From Spirochaetota bacterium (GTDB taxonomy: Bacteria; Spirochaetota; Spirochaetia; Sphaerochaetales; Sphaerochaetaceae), in assembly GCA_023401595.1 (NCBI GenBank), contig JAEXDQ010000053.1, forward strand, positions 1 to 64,000: DNA of 64,000 nucleotides, read 5' to 3'. The notes under the pieces were generated by a model. The model made no database searches. It was not told the origin of the DNA and saw only the letters and a program-made list of their open reading frames with translations. The translations under genes were made by a program, and so were the position numbers. Shown here in pieces: positions 17,157 through 25,921 of this stretch (positions are counted from its first letter, which is position 1; each line of letters begins with the position of its first letter).

Positions 17157-18188
17157 CTAGAACTTGAACAATACGAGATCATACAGTCCCCGGATGATCT
17201 GAGGGGACTGCAAGTTGCGTTGGGAGGCGGATAGGGAGTTTTTAGCATACGAAAACAGCCCGTCCAGCGTCAGCGCCGACCATTTCGTGGCCGCGGAATC
17301 AGTTGAATATGAACTTATCTTCTCGTAGATGTACTTTCGGTTGTATGCGCCGTCCGCCGTCCCCCCGATCCGAAACAGGCTGACGGCTCCCAGACCTGTC
17401 AACAGCCCCTGGGTGAAGAACCCGTGTTTTCCATTTCCGGGTTCATAGGACTTCAATGTCGAGCTGGTCGCTGAGATAATGAACATGTTCTGTTGGTATT
17501 CTATGGCTGCATTGCTGAACAATAGTTCAAAAGCGTCGTTCCATGCCGAGTTGTTTCCTTGTGTGTCGATGGTAGAGTCATCTTCCAGGATGAAATTGCC
17601 ACTGAAACAGTTGTCTAGGATCAGGAGTTTCTTTCCGGGAATCAAGCATAGCTTCTGGAAAAGTTCCTCGGCTGTCAGCAGTATCTCAGGCATGATTTTC
17701 TCGTCTCGCCAGATATTGCCGTTCACAGGATCCGTTGTGGCCGTCACCAATGCGCCGGTCGGGTTGTTTCCATGACCGCTGTAATACACAATGGTGAAAT
17801 CATCCGGGCCGGCCGTGTCGGCGAAGCTCTGTAGCTGGGCGAGAATGTGGGCCTTGCTTGGGTACGTGGCCCCATCGATGGTCTCCGGCGTCCTGCTTGT
17901 TCCTCGCTGGATCATTCTGACGACATCTCCGTAAGCCATTCTGTTCCTGTTCGTCGCCGCGGCGGCGGCCAGTTCGAATGCATCGGCCATCGCGTTGGCA
18001 TCCCCGACGGGCCCGTACAAATAACTTGTTGTGGAAACATTGCTGTTCAGGTAGTCTAGTCCGATCGACAGCAACCGCATCGTCCCCTTTTCCGGTTCAG
18101 GGGTGGTCAGCTCGCAGGATACCGAAACGGCGCATAGACAGAGGCAGACCAATACGACGGACGACAGGAAGGATTTTCGTTTCTTCAT
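17157..18188 (-). CDS. Caspase-fold (peptidase C14-like) lipoprotein
   Basis: The start at 18188 overlaps the stop codon of the upstream gene (TAATG) and lies after GGGAGG, so the 343-residue form is preferred. A signal peptide ends in a lipobox with Cys25 (LCAVSVSC), so the protein is predicted to be lipid-anchored. The caspase-like dyad is visible: His139 in YYSGHGN and Cys194 in LILDNCFSGNF. A strand MRLLSIGLDYLN opens the domain and FIISATSSTLKSYEP follows the catalytic Cys. The C-terminal region after about residue 260 is of unknown fold. Bacterial C14 enzymes cleave after basic residues or activate partner toxins; the target is unknown. Confidence 0.8.
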   Translation of the reverse strand: MKKRKSFLSSVVLVCLCLCAVSVSCELTTPEPEKGTMRLLSIGLDYLNSNVSTTSYLYGPVGDANAMADAFELAAAAATNRNRMAYGDVVRMIQRGTSRTPETIDGATYPSKAHILAQLQSFADTAGPDDFTIVYYSGHGNNPTGALVTATTDPVNGNIWRDEKIMPEILLTAEELFQKLCLIPGKKLLILDNCFSGNFILEDDSTIDTQGNNSAWNDAFELLFSNAAIEYQQNMFIISATSSTLKSYEPGNGKHGFFTQGLLTGLGAVSLFRIGGTADGAYNRKYIYEKISSYSTDSAATKWSALTLDGLFSYAKNSLSASQRNLQSPQIIRGLYDLVLFKF

Positions 18189-18889
18189 TACCATGCCTCC
18201 CGATTTTCTGACAGGCCGGAGCTGCCGGATGTATCGTAGTTCCACTTTATTCCGATGCCGACTTGTACGCCGAGAAGGTCGTTGCGGATTTGCATCCGCA
18301 CGGGAACCACGAACGAAAGCCAGTTATGGTCTGAGACTTGGAATCGTATGGTGGGGGCTATGAGGGCGTCGAGCGCGGCGAACGCCTGCTGGACGGTCGG
18401 ATTGAAACAGTAGAGTCCCGCACCGCCGAACTGCATGCCGAACAGTTCCGTGCATTGGATATGGACCGTTACGGCCGGGCCCACCGCCCAGAATGGACGG
18501 TAGAACGTATCGCCCCAGTATGGCGATTGGGAAGTATATCTCAGCCACAATTCCCCGTTGAGCGTCATCCGTCCGAATCTGATTGACAAGGGTGCGATGT
18601 CAAGCTGTAGTGACATCTGGCTCCGTAAGGGGAGCGTCTCCCCTCTGCGCAAGGTTTCTGAGATAGGAATGGCTCCGTAGTATGAGGTGGAAAACGTCAC
18701 TCCCGGTGTCCATGCGACTTCATCCGTCGTTTCGCCGGCGCAAAGTGGGGATAATCCAAGCAGGCTGAACAGAAGCAAAGGAATGACATACTTGTACCGA
18801 CTGGTGATATTGCGCCTCATATCGTGCCAATATACCACAGAAATCGCCAACCTGTCGTTGTTTGTAAACGAAAAACACAAAAGTTTCAT
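18188..18889 (-). CDS. Probable outer-membrane or secreted beta-rich protein
   Basis: Two starts are possible: ATG at 18889 with the strong site GGAGGT four bases upstream, or ATG at 18820, which begins directly with a signal-peptide-like sequence (MRRNITSRYKY, then VIPLLLFSLLGLSPLCAG) but lacks a ribosome site. I list the first. The mature part alternates polar and hydrophobic residues with many aromatic positions (WTPGVTFSTSYYGAIP, GELWLRYTSQSPYWG) and ends in strands, as in small outer-membrane barrels. I do not recognise the family. Its stop overlaps the start of the caspase-like lipoprotein, so the two are translated as a coupled pair. Confidence 0.6.
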   Translation of the reverse strand: MKLLCFSFTNNDRLAISVVYWHDMRRNITSRYKYVIPLLLFSLLGLSPLCAGETTDEVAWTPGVTFSTSYYGAIPISETLRRGETLPLRSQMSLQLDIAPLSIRFGRMTLNGELWLRYTSQSPYWGDTFYRPFWAVGPAVTVHIQCTELFGMQFGGAGLYCFNPTVQQAFAALDALIAPTIRFQVSDHNWLSFVVPVRMQIRNDLLGVQVGIGIKWNYDTSGSSGLSENREAW

Positions 18890-18974
18890 GGGTACCTCCA
18901 CCTATACCAGAGAGAAAAGTACCCGTTTCGATTCAAAGTACAGAGATATGGATGTTCCGATGCATGATTGCCCG

Positions 18975-20102
18975 CTATTGGACAATGACGCCGTCTACGT
19001 ATTCGACCAGATCGGACAACCTGACTCCGAGCGTCACCTGCCGGTGTTTCGGTTCCTTCGCGGTACTGGCGATGATCCTCTGACCTTCCCACTCGCACTC
19101 AAGCAGATAGCGGGAGCCTTGGTACTCGCAATCAATGACCGAAGCGTCGTTGAAACGGAGGTGGGGCAGGAACTCAGGGAACGCCAGCGACGGTTCATCA
19201 TGGACCAATACCTTCTCAGGGCGAAAGAATATTTGGTGTTGCCCGCTGTACTGCGTGTACACGAACGCCGCGGTTCCGGCCTCCGCCGAGATAAGCGTCT
19301 GGGGAATGATATCATATGGGAGTACCGTGCCATCACCCATGAACGAAGCGGCGAACAAGGTCGCGGGAGCATGGTAGACCTGCTGCGGTATGTCCAGCTG
19401 CTCGGTAGCTCCGTTGTGCATGACAAGGATTCTATCGCTGAGCGAGAGCGCTTCCTCCTGGTCGTGGGTGACATAGATTGTGGTGATTCCCGTTTCATCG
19501 TGGATTCTGCGGATTTCCTTGCGCAGATGCTTTCGCAGCTGTGCGTCCAACGCGGACAACGGCTCGTCCAGCAACAGCAACCGGGGGTTGGAGGCGAGGG
19601 CCCTCGCCAAGGCTACGCGCTGCCGTTCTCCGCCGGACAGTTCGTTGGTCTTTCGTTTCTGGTATCCCTCCAGCCCGACGAGATTGAGGAGGGAGGCGAC
19701 CTTCTGGTCGCGCTCTTTTTTCGGAAGCTTCTGTAATTTGAGAGAGTAGGCGATGTTCTGGGTTACGTTCAGATGGGGGAACAGTGCGTAATCCTGGAAC
19801 ACAAGCCCGATGTTCCTCTTCCACACCGGTTTTGACGTAATGTCTTCATTTCCCAGCCAAATTGATCCGGAATCGGGTTCCATCAGACCGCTGAGCAACT
19901 GCAACGTAGTGCTTTTTCCACAACCGGACGGCCCTATGATGGAGATCATCTCCCCTTGCATGACCGTGAAATCGAGATGCAGTTTGAATTCTGGGTAGGA
20001 CGCTTCGATATCCTTGCAGACCAGCCAGGGCGTTCTGCCGGTTGGCTGTGGATTTTTCCTGATAGTGATTGAATAACTGTCCGGTCGCGGATTATCTGAC
20101 AT
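18975..20102 (-). CDS. thiQ: Thiamine ABC transporter, ATP-binding protein
   Basis: Energises uptake by the permease encoded just upstream. Walker A GPSGCGKST, Q-loop VFQDYALFPH, signature LSGGERQRVALARAL, Walker B LLLLDEPLSALD and the switch His (YVTHDQEEAL) are all in place. At 375 aa it is much longer than typical ThiQ (about 230). The extra 120 or so residues form a C-terminal domain like the regulatory/TOBE region of PotA or FbpC-type ATPases. The start overlaps the permease stop by 11 bases. Substrate assignment rests on the operon (ThiB-like binding protein plus TPP riboswitch), not on this protein alone. Confidence 0.85.
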   Translation of the reverse strand: MSDNPRPDSYSITIRKNPQPTGRTPWLVCKDIEASYPEFKLHLDFTVMQGEMISIIGPSGCGKSTTLQLLSGLMEPDSGSIWLGNEDITSKPVWKRNIGLVFQDYALFPHLNVTQNIAYSLKLQKLPKKERDQKVASLLNLVGLEGYQKRKTNELSGGERQRVALARALASNPRLLLLDEPLSALDAQLRKHLRKEIRRIHDETGITTIYVTHDQEEALSLSDRILVMHNGATEQLDIPQQVYHAPATLFAASFMGDGTVLPYDIIPQTLISAEAGTAAFVYTQYSGQHQIFFRPEKVLVHDEPSLAFPEFLPHLRFNDASVIDCEYQGSRYLLECEWEGQRIIASTAKEPKHRQVTLGVRLSDLVEYVDGVIVQ

Positions 20103-21810
20103 GGTTGTTCCTCTTGAGCAGTTCCCCGACTATGAAGACGATGGCACAGACGAGGATCAGAATAGTGCCCAACGCACAGGCACCCTGATAGTTGTAGGAG
20201 TTGATCAAGCGATACATGACCAATGGAAGTGTCGTCAGCTGACTGTCGGCGAGCGTCAGCGTGGCGTTGATTTCTCCCATGGATATGGCGAAGGCGAACA
20301 TGCCGCCGGTAACCAGAGAGGTTCTCAGCAAAGGTACTTCGATTGACCAGAACGTCGTCGCCGGCGTCGCTCCCAGCGTCATCGCCGCTTGACTGTAGTT
20401 CAAAGGTATCTTTCTGTATTCCGGCAGTACCGTCCTCAGTACGAAGGGGGTGGCGATCACCATATGGGCAAGAACCACCATGATAAAACCGAAATCATAG
20501 CCGCCCAGGTACGAGGCCATCAGGTAATAGCCGAGGCCGATGATCACCGAACTGACCGCCATAGGAAGCATTACCAGTAGTTCCATCATCATTCCGGAGA
20601 ATGAGTTGCGGCGGCGTATCGCCGCGGCCACCGTCAAAGCGACGGGGATTGTCGTCAGCGCCACGATACCGCCAATGACTACGCTGTGCAGCACGGCCTC
20701 CAGCGCGACTCCCATATGCCCGGTAGCGTCGCTGAAACCGAGTAGCTGCCGGTACCATTTCAATGAGAATTGTTCTCCGGCGGTCCTTGTGACCGGCGCC
20801 ATGAAGGAACGGATCACTATGCTTGCCAGCGGAGCCAGGACAAAAACCGCCGCAGCGACCGCATAAAGCGTCGCGACAATCCTGCCAAGCGCCGTCGCCG
20901 GTCTTCTGGCCAATTTCGGCCGTCCGGCGGAAAAGACTTCCTGCCTCGCCATAGCGCGCTGGGTGTAGGAATACCAGACCAACAACAGGCTCGTGACGAT
21001 GATCGAGAAAATGCTCAACGCCGCGGCTCCCCCCATGTCCATCGTCATACGGGCCCTGCGGTATATCTCCACTTCAAGCGTCGTGAACTTCGGTCCTCCT
21101 CCAAGGACGAGGATAATGGCGAAGCTGGTGAAACAGAATAGGAATATCAGACTCGCCGCGGAGATGATCGCCGGCATCAGCCTCGGTAGGGTGACGGACC
21201 AGAAAACCTTACCGCGTCTTGCTCCCAACGTCGCCGCCGCTTGCTCGCAACGGTTGTCCATATGCTCCCAGAACGAGGATACGAGATTCAATGCGATAGG
21301 GAAGTTGTAGAACGCATGGGCGATGATTACGGCGCTGAGCGAATACAGAAACTTGATCGGCGGTTCCTTCAAGCCGAACAGAGCCATCAAAGCTCTGTTG
21401 AGAAGCCCGTTGTTGCCATAGAATATGACGAATCCGAGGACGACGAGAATCGTGGGGAGAACGAAAGGAATGGTACATACCGCCCTGATGATTTTTTTTC
21501 CCGGGAATCTGTACGTCGCCATCAGATATGCGCCAGGCAATCCTATAGCCAACGACGCCAGCGTGCTGATCGCCGCCTGCGTCAGGGTGAACGCCATGAT
21601 CCGCATCGTGTACGGACTGGTGAAAGCCTCCCGGACGGCGGCAAATGAAAAATCCCCGTCGGCATCGATGAACGCTCTGGAAAGGGTGGAGACGAGGGGA
21701 AGGAGGAACAACAGTATCAACAATATAAGTCCAGGAATAGGCAAGGTTCGATAGAACCTGCTTCGGTCGAGGATGTCCGTATGTTTCTCCACTTCCTCAG
21801 ATCGTCTCAT
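20092..21810 (-). CDS. thiP: Thiamine ABC transporter, fused permease
   Basis: A 572-residue inner-membrane protein with two homologous halves of about six segments each, the ThiP/FbpB layout. Each half carries an EAA-type loop: EQAAATLGARRGKVFWSVTLP near residue 205 and YSQAAMTLGATPATTFWSIEVP near residue 485. The start is set at the ATG at 21810 because AGGAAAAGG precedes it; the earlier open frame (to 21912) would overlap thiB. It forms the membrane channel for substrate delivered by ThiB and is driven by ThiQ. Confidence 0.88.
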   Translation of the reverse strand: MRRSEEVEKHTDILDRSRFYRTLPIPGLILLILLFLLPLVSTLSRAFIDADGDFSFAAVREAFTSPYTMRIMAFTLTQAAISTLASLAIGLPGAYLMATYRFPGKKIIRAVCTIPFVLPTILVVLGFVIFYGNNGLLNRALMALFGLKEPPIKFLYSLSAVIIAHAFYNFPIALNLVSSFWEHMDNRCEQAAATLGARRGKVFWSVTLPRLMPAIISAASLIFLFCFTSFAIILVLGGGPKFTTLEVEIYRRARMTMDMGGAAALSIFSIIVTSLLLVWYSYTQRAMARQEVFSAGRPKLARRPATALGRIVATLYAVAAAVFVLAPLASIVIRSFMAPVTRTAGEQFSLKWYRQLLGFSDATGHMGVALEAVLHSVVIGGIVALTTIPVALTVAAAIRRRNSFSGMMMELLVMLPMAVSSVIIGLGYYLMASYLGGYDFGFIMVVLAHMVIATPFVLRTVLPEYRKIPLNYSQAAMTLGATPATTFWSIEVPLLRTSLVTGGMFAFAISMGEINATLTLADSQLTTLPLVMYRLINSYNYQGACALGTILILVCAIVFIVGELLKRNNHVR

Positions 21811-21847
21811 ACACCTTTTCCTGTACCGGTTGACACCCGGATGTCCC

Positions 21848-21867
21848 GGCCGGTCCTGCGACCGGCC
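21848..21867 (-). other. Intercistronic hairpin between thiB and thiP
   Basis: GGCCGGTC (21848-21855) and GACCGGCC (21860-21867) form a strong eight-pair stem with a four-base loop in the 77-base gap. Hairpins here often stabilise or attenuate the message so that the binding protein is made in excess over the permease. There is no T-run. Confidence 0.5.
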
Positions 21868-21887
21868 TTCCGGGCACGAGCTTCCGG

Positions 21888-22934
21888 CTACTTGCTCATT
21901 GTCATCGTCCATTCAGTAAGCCACCTATCGAGATTTTTTTCAATAGTCTCATAGGACAACATCAAGGTCTTCTCTGGTTTCGGCGCCCAATCGAACGCTT
22001 CTGGCAATGCGATGGAACCGTTGGCGGGATACATCGTATTGGTCGTAGCTACAGTCAGCTGCGCGTCGGTCAACAGGAAATCGATGAACTGTTTCGCAGC
22101 GTCCTTGTTCGAGGAACTGGCGAGGATTCCCGCGCTTTCGATAGTCGCGCTGTGTCCCGCATCGAAGACGAGTGCCTGATATCTGGTCGTATCCTCCCAC
22201 ATTACATGGTAGACCGGACTGGTGGTGTAGCTGATCACCAACGGGGCTTCCCCTTCGGTAAACAGCCCATAAGCTGAACTCCAGCCGTCGGCGATTGTCA
22301 GAACGTTGTCTTTCATTGCTTCCCACCAGGCGAGATAGCCCTCCTCGCCATAAGTCTCAATGGTCCAGAGCAGCAATCCAAGTCCGACGGATGAGGTCCT
22401 TGGATCAATCAGTATCACCTTGCCCTTGTATTTCGGATCGGTCAGGTCGTCGAGGGATTTCGGTGCGTCCGCAGGAGAGATTTTCTCCGTATCATAGACG
22501 AACGCGAAGTTGCCGTAGTCGAAGGGCAGCAGTCTCTTCGTATCGTCGAATCGTAGGAATTCTGGAATATCCTGGAGTACCGGGCTGTCGTAAGTCTCGA
22601 ACAGACCGCTGGACAACGCCTTGGCGGCCAGGTCATCGCTGATGCCGACCACTACGTCGGCGATGGGTCTGTCTTTCTCCATGATGGCTCTCTGAAGCAT
22701 CTCCACTCCGCTTCCCGCCGATACCATGTTCACCTTGATTCCCGTCTTTTCCTCGAATTGCGGGACGATGGTCGGTCCCGGCCCCCAGTCTCCGGTGAAC
22801 GAATCATAGGCGTAGACCGTAAGTGTTTTCTGACTCCCGACCGCTTTCGCGTCTTCCTTGCTCCCTTGTGCGTAGACGGCCGTCGTACAGATCAATATGG
22901 CCAGAACTACACAAAAGAAACGATGCTTGTTCAT
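21888..22934 (-). CDS. thiB: Thiamine-binding periplasmic protein
   Basis: Captures thiamine or its phosphates in the periplasm. The start at 22934 follows AGGAGGTG. A signal peptide (HRFFCVVLAILICTTAVYA) precedes the mature start QGSKEDAK. The ThiB signature region TLTVYAYDSFTGDWGPGPTI, followed by FEEKTGIKVN and DVVVGISDDLAAKALSSGLFETY, is clear. The length (348 aa) is normal for the family. The gene is first in the operon behind the TPP riboswitch, which supports the thiamine assignment. Confidence 0.9.
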   Translation of the reverse strand: MNKHRFFCVVLAILICTTAVYAQGSKEDAKAVGSQKTLTVYAYDSFTGDWGPGPTIVPQFEEKTGIKVNMVSAGSGVEMLQRAIMEKDRPIADVVVGISDDLAAKALSSGLFETYDSPVLQDIPEFLRFDDTKRLLPFDYGNFAFVYDTEKISPADAPKSLDDLTDPKYKGKVILIDPRTSSVGLGLLLWTIETYGEEGYLAWWEAMKDNVLTIADGWSSAYGLFTEGEAPLVISYTTSPVYHVMWEDTTRYQALVFDAGHSATIESAGILASSSNKDAAKQFIDFLLTDAQLTVATTNTMYPANGSIALPEAFDWAPKPEKTLMLSYETIEKNLDRWLTEWTMTMSK

Positions 22935-22992
22935 AAGCACCTCCTGTTTTGTATTCTGCCATGGGGATGATGTTCTTTGAGATGTGTTTCGT

Positions 22993-23068
22993 CTCTTCCT
23001 CCGCTGGTATTATCCAGATCAGGTCAACGGGTGTAATCTCAGGCCTTGTTTCAGGCCACCCCAGGACG
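22993..23068 (-). promoter_or_regulatory. TPP riboswitch (THI element)
   Basis: Read on the minus strand, the conserved aptamer parts appear in order: TCCTGGGGTG, CTGAGA, ACCCG, CCTGATCTGGATAATACCAG, then GCGGAGGAAG, whose AGGA closes P1 with the opening TCCT. This is the thiamine-pyrophosphate aptamer, about 60 bases before the thiB start. No hairpin with a T-run lies between the aptamer and the gene, so control of translation initiation is more likely than termination. Confidence 0.95.
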
Positions 23069-23111
23069 GGTTAAGACTAGCGAGATTTCCCTCCTCCTGT
23101 CAACCCTGCTC

Positions 23112-23204
23112 GGAAAGGGCGCGGGATGCTGCGTTGTTTCGCCGTGGCCGTGCTGCCCGCACTGTCCCCGTCTCACGGCCTTGCCTTCCGCGCCCTTTCC
23201 TTCG
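23112..23204 (+). repeat. Structured repeat element, unit 6 (cluster 2)
   Basis: Outer stem of 13 perfect pairs: 23112-23124 (GGAAAGGGCGCGG) with 23188-23200. Inner stem GCCGTG (23141-23146) with CACGGC (23174-23179). Core CC, GTGC (23150-23153), loop TGCCC, GCAC (23159-23162), TGT. The tail is CCTTCG. It lies upstream of the TPP riboswitch, between two divergent operons. Confidence 0.7.
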
Positions 23205-23215
23205 CAGGCCATTTG

Positions 23216-23301
23216 GGTAGGGATGCTGCATTGTTTCGCCGTGGCCGTGCTGCCCGCACTGTCCCCGTCTCACGGCCTTGCCTTCCACGCCCTTTCCTTC
23301 G
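23216..23301 (+). repeat. Structured repeat element, unit 7 (cluster 2)
   Basis: Near-identical to unit 6 across the core and inner stem, but its 5' flank is GGGTAGGGATG instead of the GGAAAGGGCGCGG arm, so the outer stem is lost. The tail CCTTCG is kept. Confidence 0.65.
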
Positions 23302-23321
23302 CAGGCCGTTTTGTCTGGTAT

Positions 23322-23397
23322 TGCGTTGGTCGCCCCCTTCCGTACTTGTAGTACTGCAAGAGGGCTTCCCGCCTTGTCTCGCCTCCATTCTCCTTCG
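23322..23397 (+). repeat. Structured repeat element, unit 8 (cluster 2, diverged)
   Basis: GCCCCCTT (23332-23339) pairs with AAGAGGGC (23358-23365) with one mismatch. Core CC, GTAC (23342-23345), loop TTGTA, GTAC (23351-23354), TGC. The tail is TCCTTCG. The core sequence differs from its neighbours in the same cluster but the pairing is retained. Confidence 0.6.
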
Positions 23398-23406
23398 CAG
23401 GAGAGC

Positions 23407-23493
23407 GGGTAGGGATGCTGCGTTGTTTCGCCGTGGCCGTGCCGTCCGCACTGTCCCCGCCTCACGGCCTTGCCTTCCGCGTCCTTTCCTTCG
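23407..23493 (+). repeat. Structured repeat element, unit 9 (cluster 2)
   Basis: Close copy of unit 7, with the loop changed to CGTCC between GTGC and GCAC. The inner stem and CCTTCG tail are kept. From here to the NAD(P)HX gene (23494-23691) no further element is seen. Confidence 0.65.
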
Positions 23494-23691
23494 CAGGCCG
23501 CCGAGTGAAAAGAGCCGTCAGGTGGAAGGAGCCGTCGGATGTGTGGTGATTAATGAAATGATTTGAGGGAAACCATGAGGTGAGGGGAGTCCGTTGGATA
23601 GATGTCGGGCATGGTATTGGTTGTCCTCTTCCGTCCAGGAGAAGAAAATGAACTGGTTGACCGCCTCACTGTGCTGCGGTACGATAGCCGT

Positions 23692-25425
23692 ATGATTGCA
23701 GCGGTAAGTTCCCAGACAATGAGCCAGATTGACGCCAACGCCCAGCGTGACTATGCGATTCCAGGCATCGCGCTGATGGAGCAGGCCGGTTTACGGGCAT
23801 GGAACCATATCGCAGCGAGCTTGTCCGGCAAGGAGCATAAGCTCGTGTTCCTTGCCGGCGGAGGCAACAATGGGGGCGATGCTCTGGTCATGGCCCGCCA
23901 GGCGTTCAACGACGGATGGCGGAACTGTACCTGTGTTTTTTGTGGCACGCATTTGTCGCCGTCCTGCATCACCCAGCGGGCGATCTGCAGAAACCTTGGA
24001 CTTGCGATCATCGATACCTCCGCTGGAGCGACCGGCCAAACGGGACTGAATGCCTCCAATAGTCGGCTGGACATAGTGATACAGGCTCTCAACGACGCCG
24101 ACCTGATTGTCGATGGAATCGCCGGAACCGGTTTGCGCGGTCCGTTGGCGGGTATCTCCGCGCAACTCGTCGAGATATTGAACGAACGGGCGGATCAAGG
24201 GGTGCCGATTGTTTCCGTGGATATACCCTCTGGCGTCAGCGATGACGTCCCCGTCGCCGCGCCGGTCGTAAGGGCCTGCGCGACCATTGCCATGGGATTG
24301 CCAAAGGCGAGCTGCTATCATCCTGTGATCCGAGCTTGCAGCGGTGACATCATTACGGTCAATCCCTCCTTTCCTCCCCAATTGCTTGAGAAAGCTTCTC
24401 CAATGGCGCAGGTATTCACCTATGAGGATTGCGTCCTGCAGGCGAGGAAACCGACCGACTACAAGAACACGAGGGGACATGTCGCCATTTTCGGGGGTAG
24501 CGCGGGATATACCGGCGCACCTCGATTGGCTGCGCGGGGCGCCTTTCATGCCCGTTGCGGATTGGTCACACTGTTCGCCGACAGGGAGACCTATCCGATT
24601 CTGGCGACGGAGAACCCTTCGGTGATAGTCCGGCAGCTGCCGGAAGCTTCCGCCACGGCTCCGTTCCGGAACGCTACAGACCTTACGTTTCAGGATTTGA
24701 AGGATTATCAGGCGGTTCTCGCCGGTCCTGGATGGGGAGCCGGTCGGGAAGACCTCTTGCGAATCCTGCTTGATTCCCGCCTGCCTTTGGTTCTTGACGC
24801 CGATGGCATCCGCGCATACGCCTCGTTGATAAAACAGGATCCATTGGTCTTGAAAGGGCATGGCCCGCTTTTGCTGACTCCTCATCCCGGAGAACTGCGG
24901 ATTATCGTGCAAGCCGTCCTCGGCGAGGCGGCCGCGCAAGCCATCGGCCGGACGGATACCCCCGCTATGTATCTGGCTCTGCTTCAGGAGCTTTCCAGAA
25001 GGACGGAGGCGGTCATACTTGCAAAAGGCCATGTGAATTGGATCGTCGGTAGCGAACCGTGGCAAGCCGCGAACCCCAAGGCGGCCATCGTCGACAGCAT
25101 GACCTGCGAACTGGGCGTTGCGGGAAGCGGCGACGTTTTGGCCGGCATCTGCGCGGCCCTGCTCGGACAGGACGTGTCATCTCCTTTCAAAGCCGCCCTT
25201 GATGGCGCGTTGGTGCATCTTGAGGCAGGGAAGCTCGCGACACGGAAACAAGGGTGGTTCAGCAGCGAGGAACTGATTGAACAAGTCGGCGTCGCCATCG
25301 ATGGCCGTACCGGCCGAGCCGACGCCAACAGCCCGGACAGGAACAATCCGGACGGCGGAAGGCCGAACGCAACCGGGGTGGACGGGAATGGAACGATGGT
25401 GTCTCTTGCAGGAGGCCCCGCATGA
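23692..25425 (+). CDS. nnr: Bifunctional NAD(P)HX epimerase / dehydratase
   Basis: Repairs hydrated NADH and NADPH. The N-terminal YjeF_N epimerase half contains MSQIDANAQRDYAIPGIALMEQAG and GGGNNGGDALVMARQAF. The C-terminal ADP/ATP-dependent dehydratase half (from about residue 245) contains GHVAIFGGSAGYTGAPRLAARGA, LLTPHPGE and the anion-hole motif GVAGSGDVLAGICAALLG. The start is uncertain: the ATG at 23692 gives 577 aa and fits the family, but no clear ribosome site precedes it, and the frame stays open to 23602. The last four bases overlap the next gene. Confidence 0.9.
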   Translation: MIAAVSSQTMSQIDANAQRDYAIPGIALMEQAGLRAWNHIAASLSGKEHKLVFLAGGGNNGGDALVMARQAFNDGWRNCTCVFCGTHLSPSCITQRAICRNLGLAIIDTSAGATGQTGLNASNSRLDIVIQALNDADLIVDGIAGTGLRGPLAGISAQLVEILNERADQGVPIVSVDIPSGVSDDVPVAAPVVRACATIAMGLPKASCYHPVIRACSGDIITVNPSFPPQLLEKASPMAQVFTYEDCVLQARKPTDYKNTRGHVAIFGGSAGYTGAPRLAARGAFHARCGLVTLFADRETYPILATENPSVIVRQLPEASATAPFRNATDLTFQDLKDYQAVLAGPGWGAGREDLLRILLDSRLPLVLDADGIRAYASLIKQDPLVLKGHGPLLLTPHPGELRIIVQAVLGEAAAQAIGRTDTPAMYLALLQELSRRTEAVILAKGHVNWIVGSEPWQAANPKAAIVDSMTCELGVAGSGDVLAGICAALLGQDVSSPFKAALDGALVHLEAGKLATRKQGWFSSEELIEQVGVAIDGRTGRADANSPDRNNPDGGRPNATGVDGNGTMVSLAGGPA

Positions 25426-25883
25426 TGCAGGTCTATTTCCTCAGTATCGTATACCTTCTCGTCGGAGCGGGAATGCTTCTGGTCGACTATTATGGCGGAC
25501 GCCTGTTGCTGCTGATCCGCCTTCGCAGTACCTTTCGTTCCAGTCTGGCCTGTCGGTTGCTGATCGTCGTCAGTGGCTTTCTGCTGGTTGTCCTGATGAT
25601 GTTGTTTCCGGTCCCTCCTGGCCCCAGGATCATCGGGGATCTGGTCCCGGCGGTGAACGTCTTCGCCCTGTGGATATGGTTCGTTTCACAGTCCATCGCC
25701 ATTTCCCGAAAACGTAAAGAGGATTCCTCTTCGGAAGGAGATGATTCTTCGACCCGGAATCGGGAAGAGGACATGTTGCATTATACCAGTTCGCTGATTG
25801 AAACGAACAAACGGAATTTCGGATTGGTGACGTTGGTCGTCGCCTGTCTGCATTTTCTTGTACCGATGTCCGTATTGCTGTGA
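25422..25883 (+). CDS. Hypothetical membrane protein, 153 aa
   Basis: Overlaps the end of the NAD(P)HX gene by four bases (ATGA), so translation is probably coupled. Three hydrophobic segments are clear (about residues 5-25, 45-65, 70-90), with a fourth at the C-terminus (about 133-152). A charged, Ser/Asp/Glu/Arg-rich loop of about 35 residues joins the last two. I do not recognise the family and see no catalytic motif. Confidence 0.65.
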   Translation: MMQVYFLSIVYLLVGAGMLLVDYYGGRLLLLIRLRSTFRSSLACRLLIVVSGFLLVVLMMLFPVPPGPRIIGDLVPAVNVFALWIWFVSQSIAISRKRKEDSSSEGDDSSTRNREEDMLHYTSSLIETNKRNFGLVTLVVACLHFLVPMSVLL

Positions 25884-25921
25884 TGATGGATGATTGGAAC
25901 TCGTAATGTGGGGGAGCGAAC

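Noticed and set aside
23100..23566. Open frames through repeat cluster 2 (both strands)
   Set aside because: Same reason: repetitive Arg/Pro/Ser-rich translations of a structured DNA repeat.
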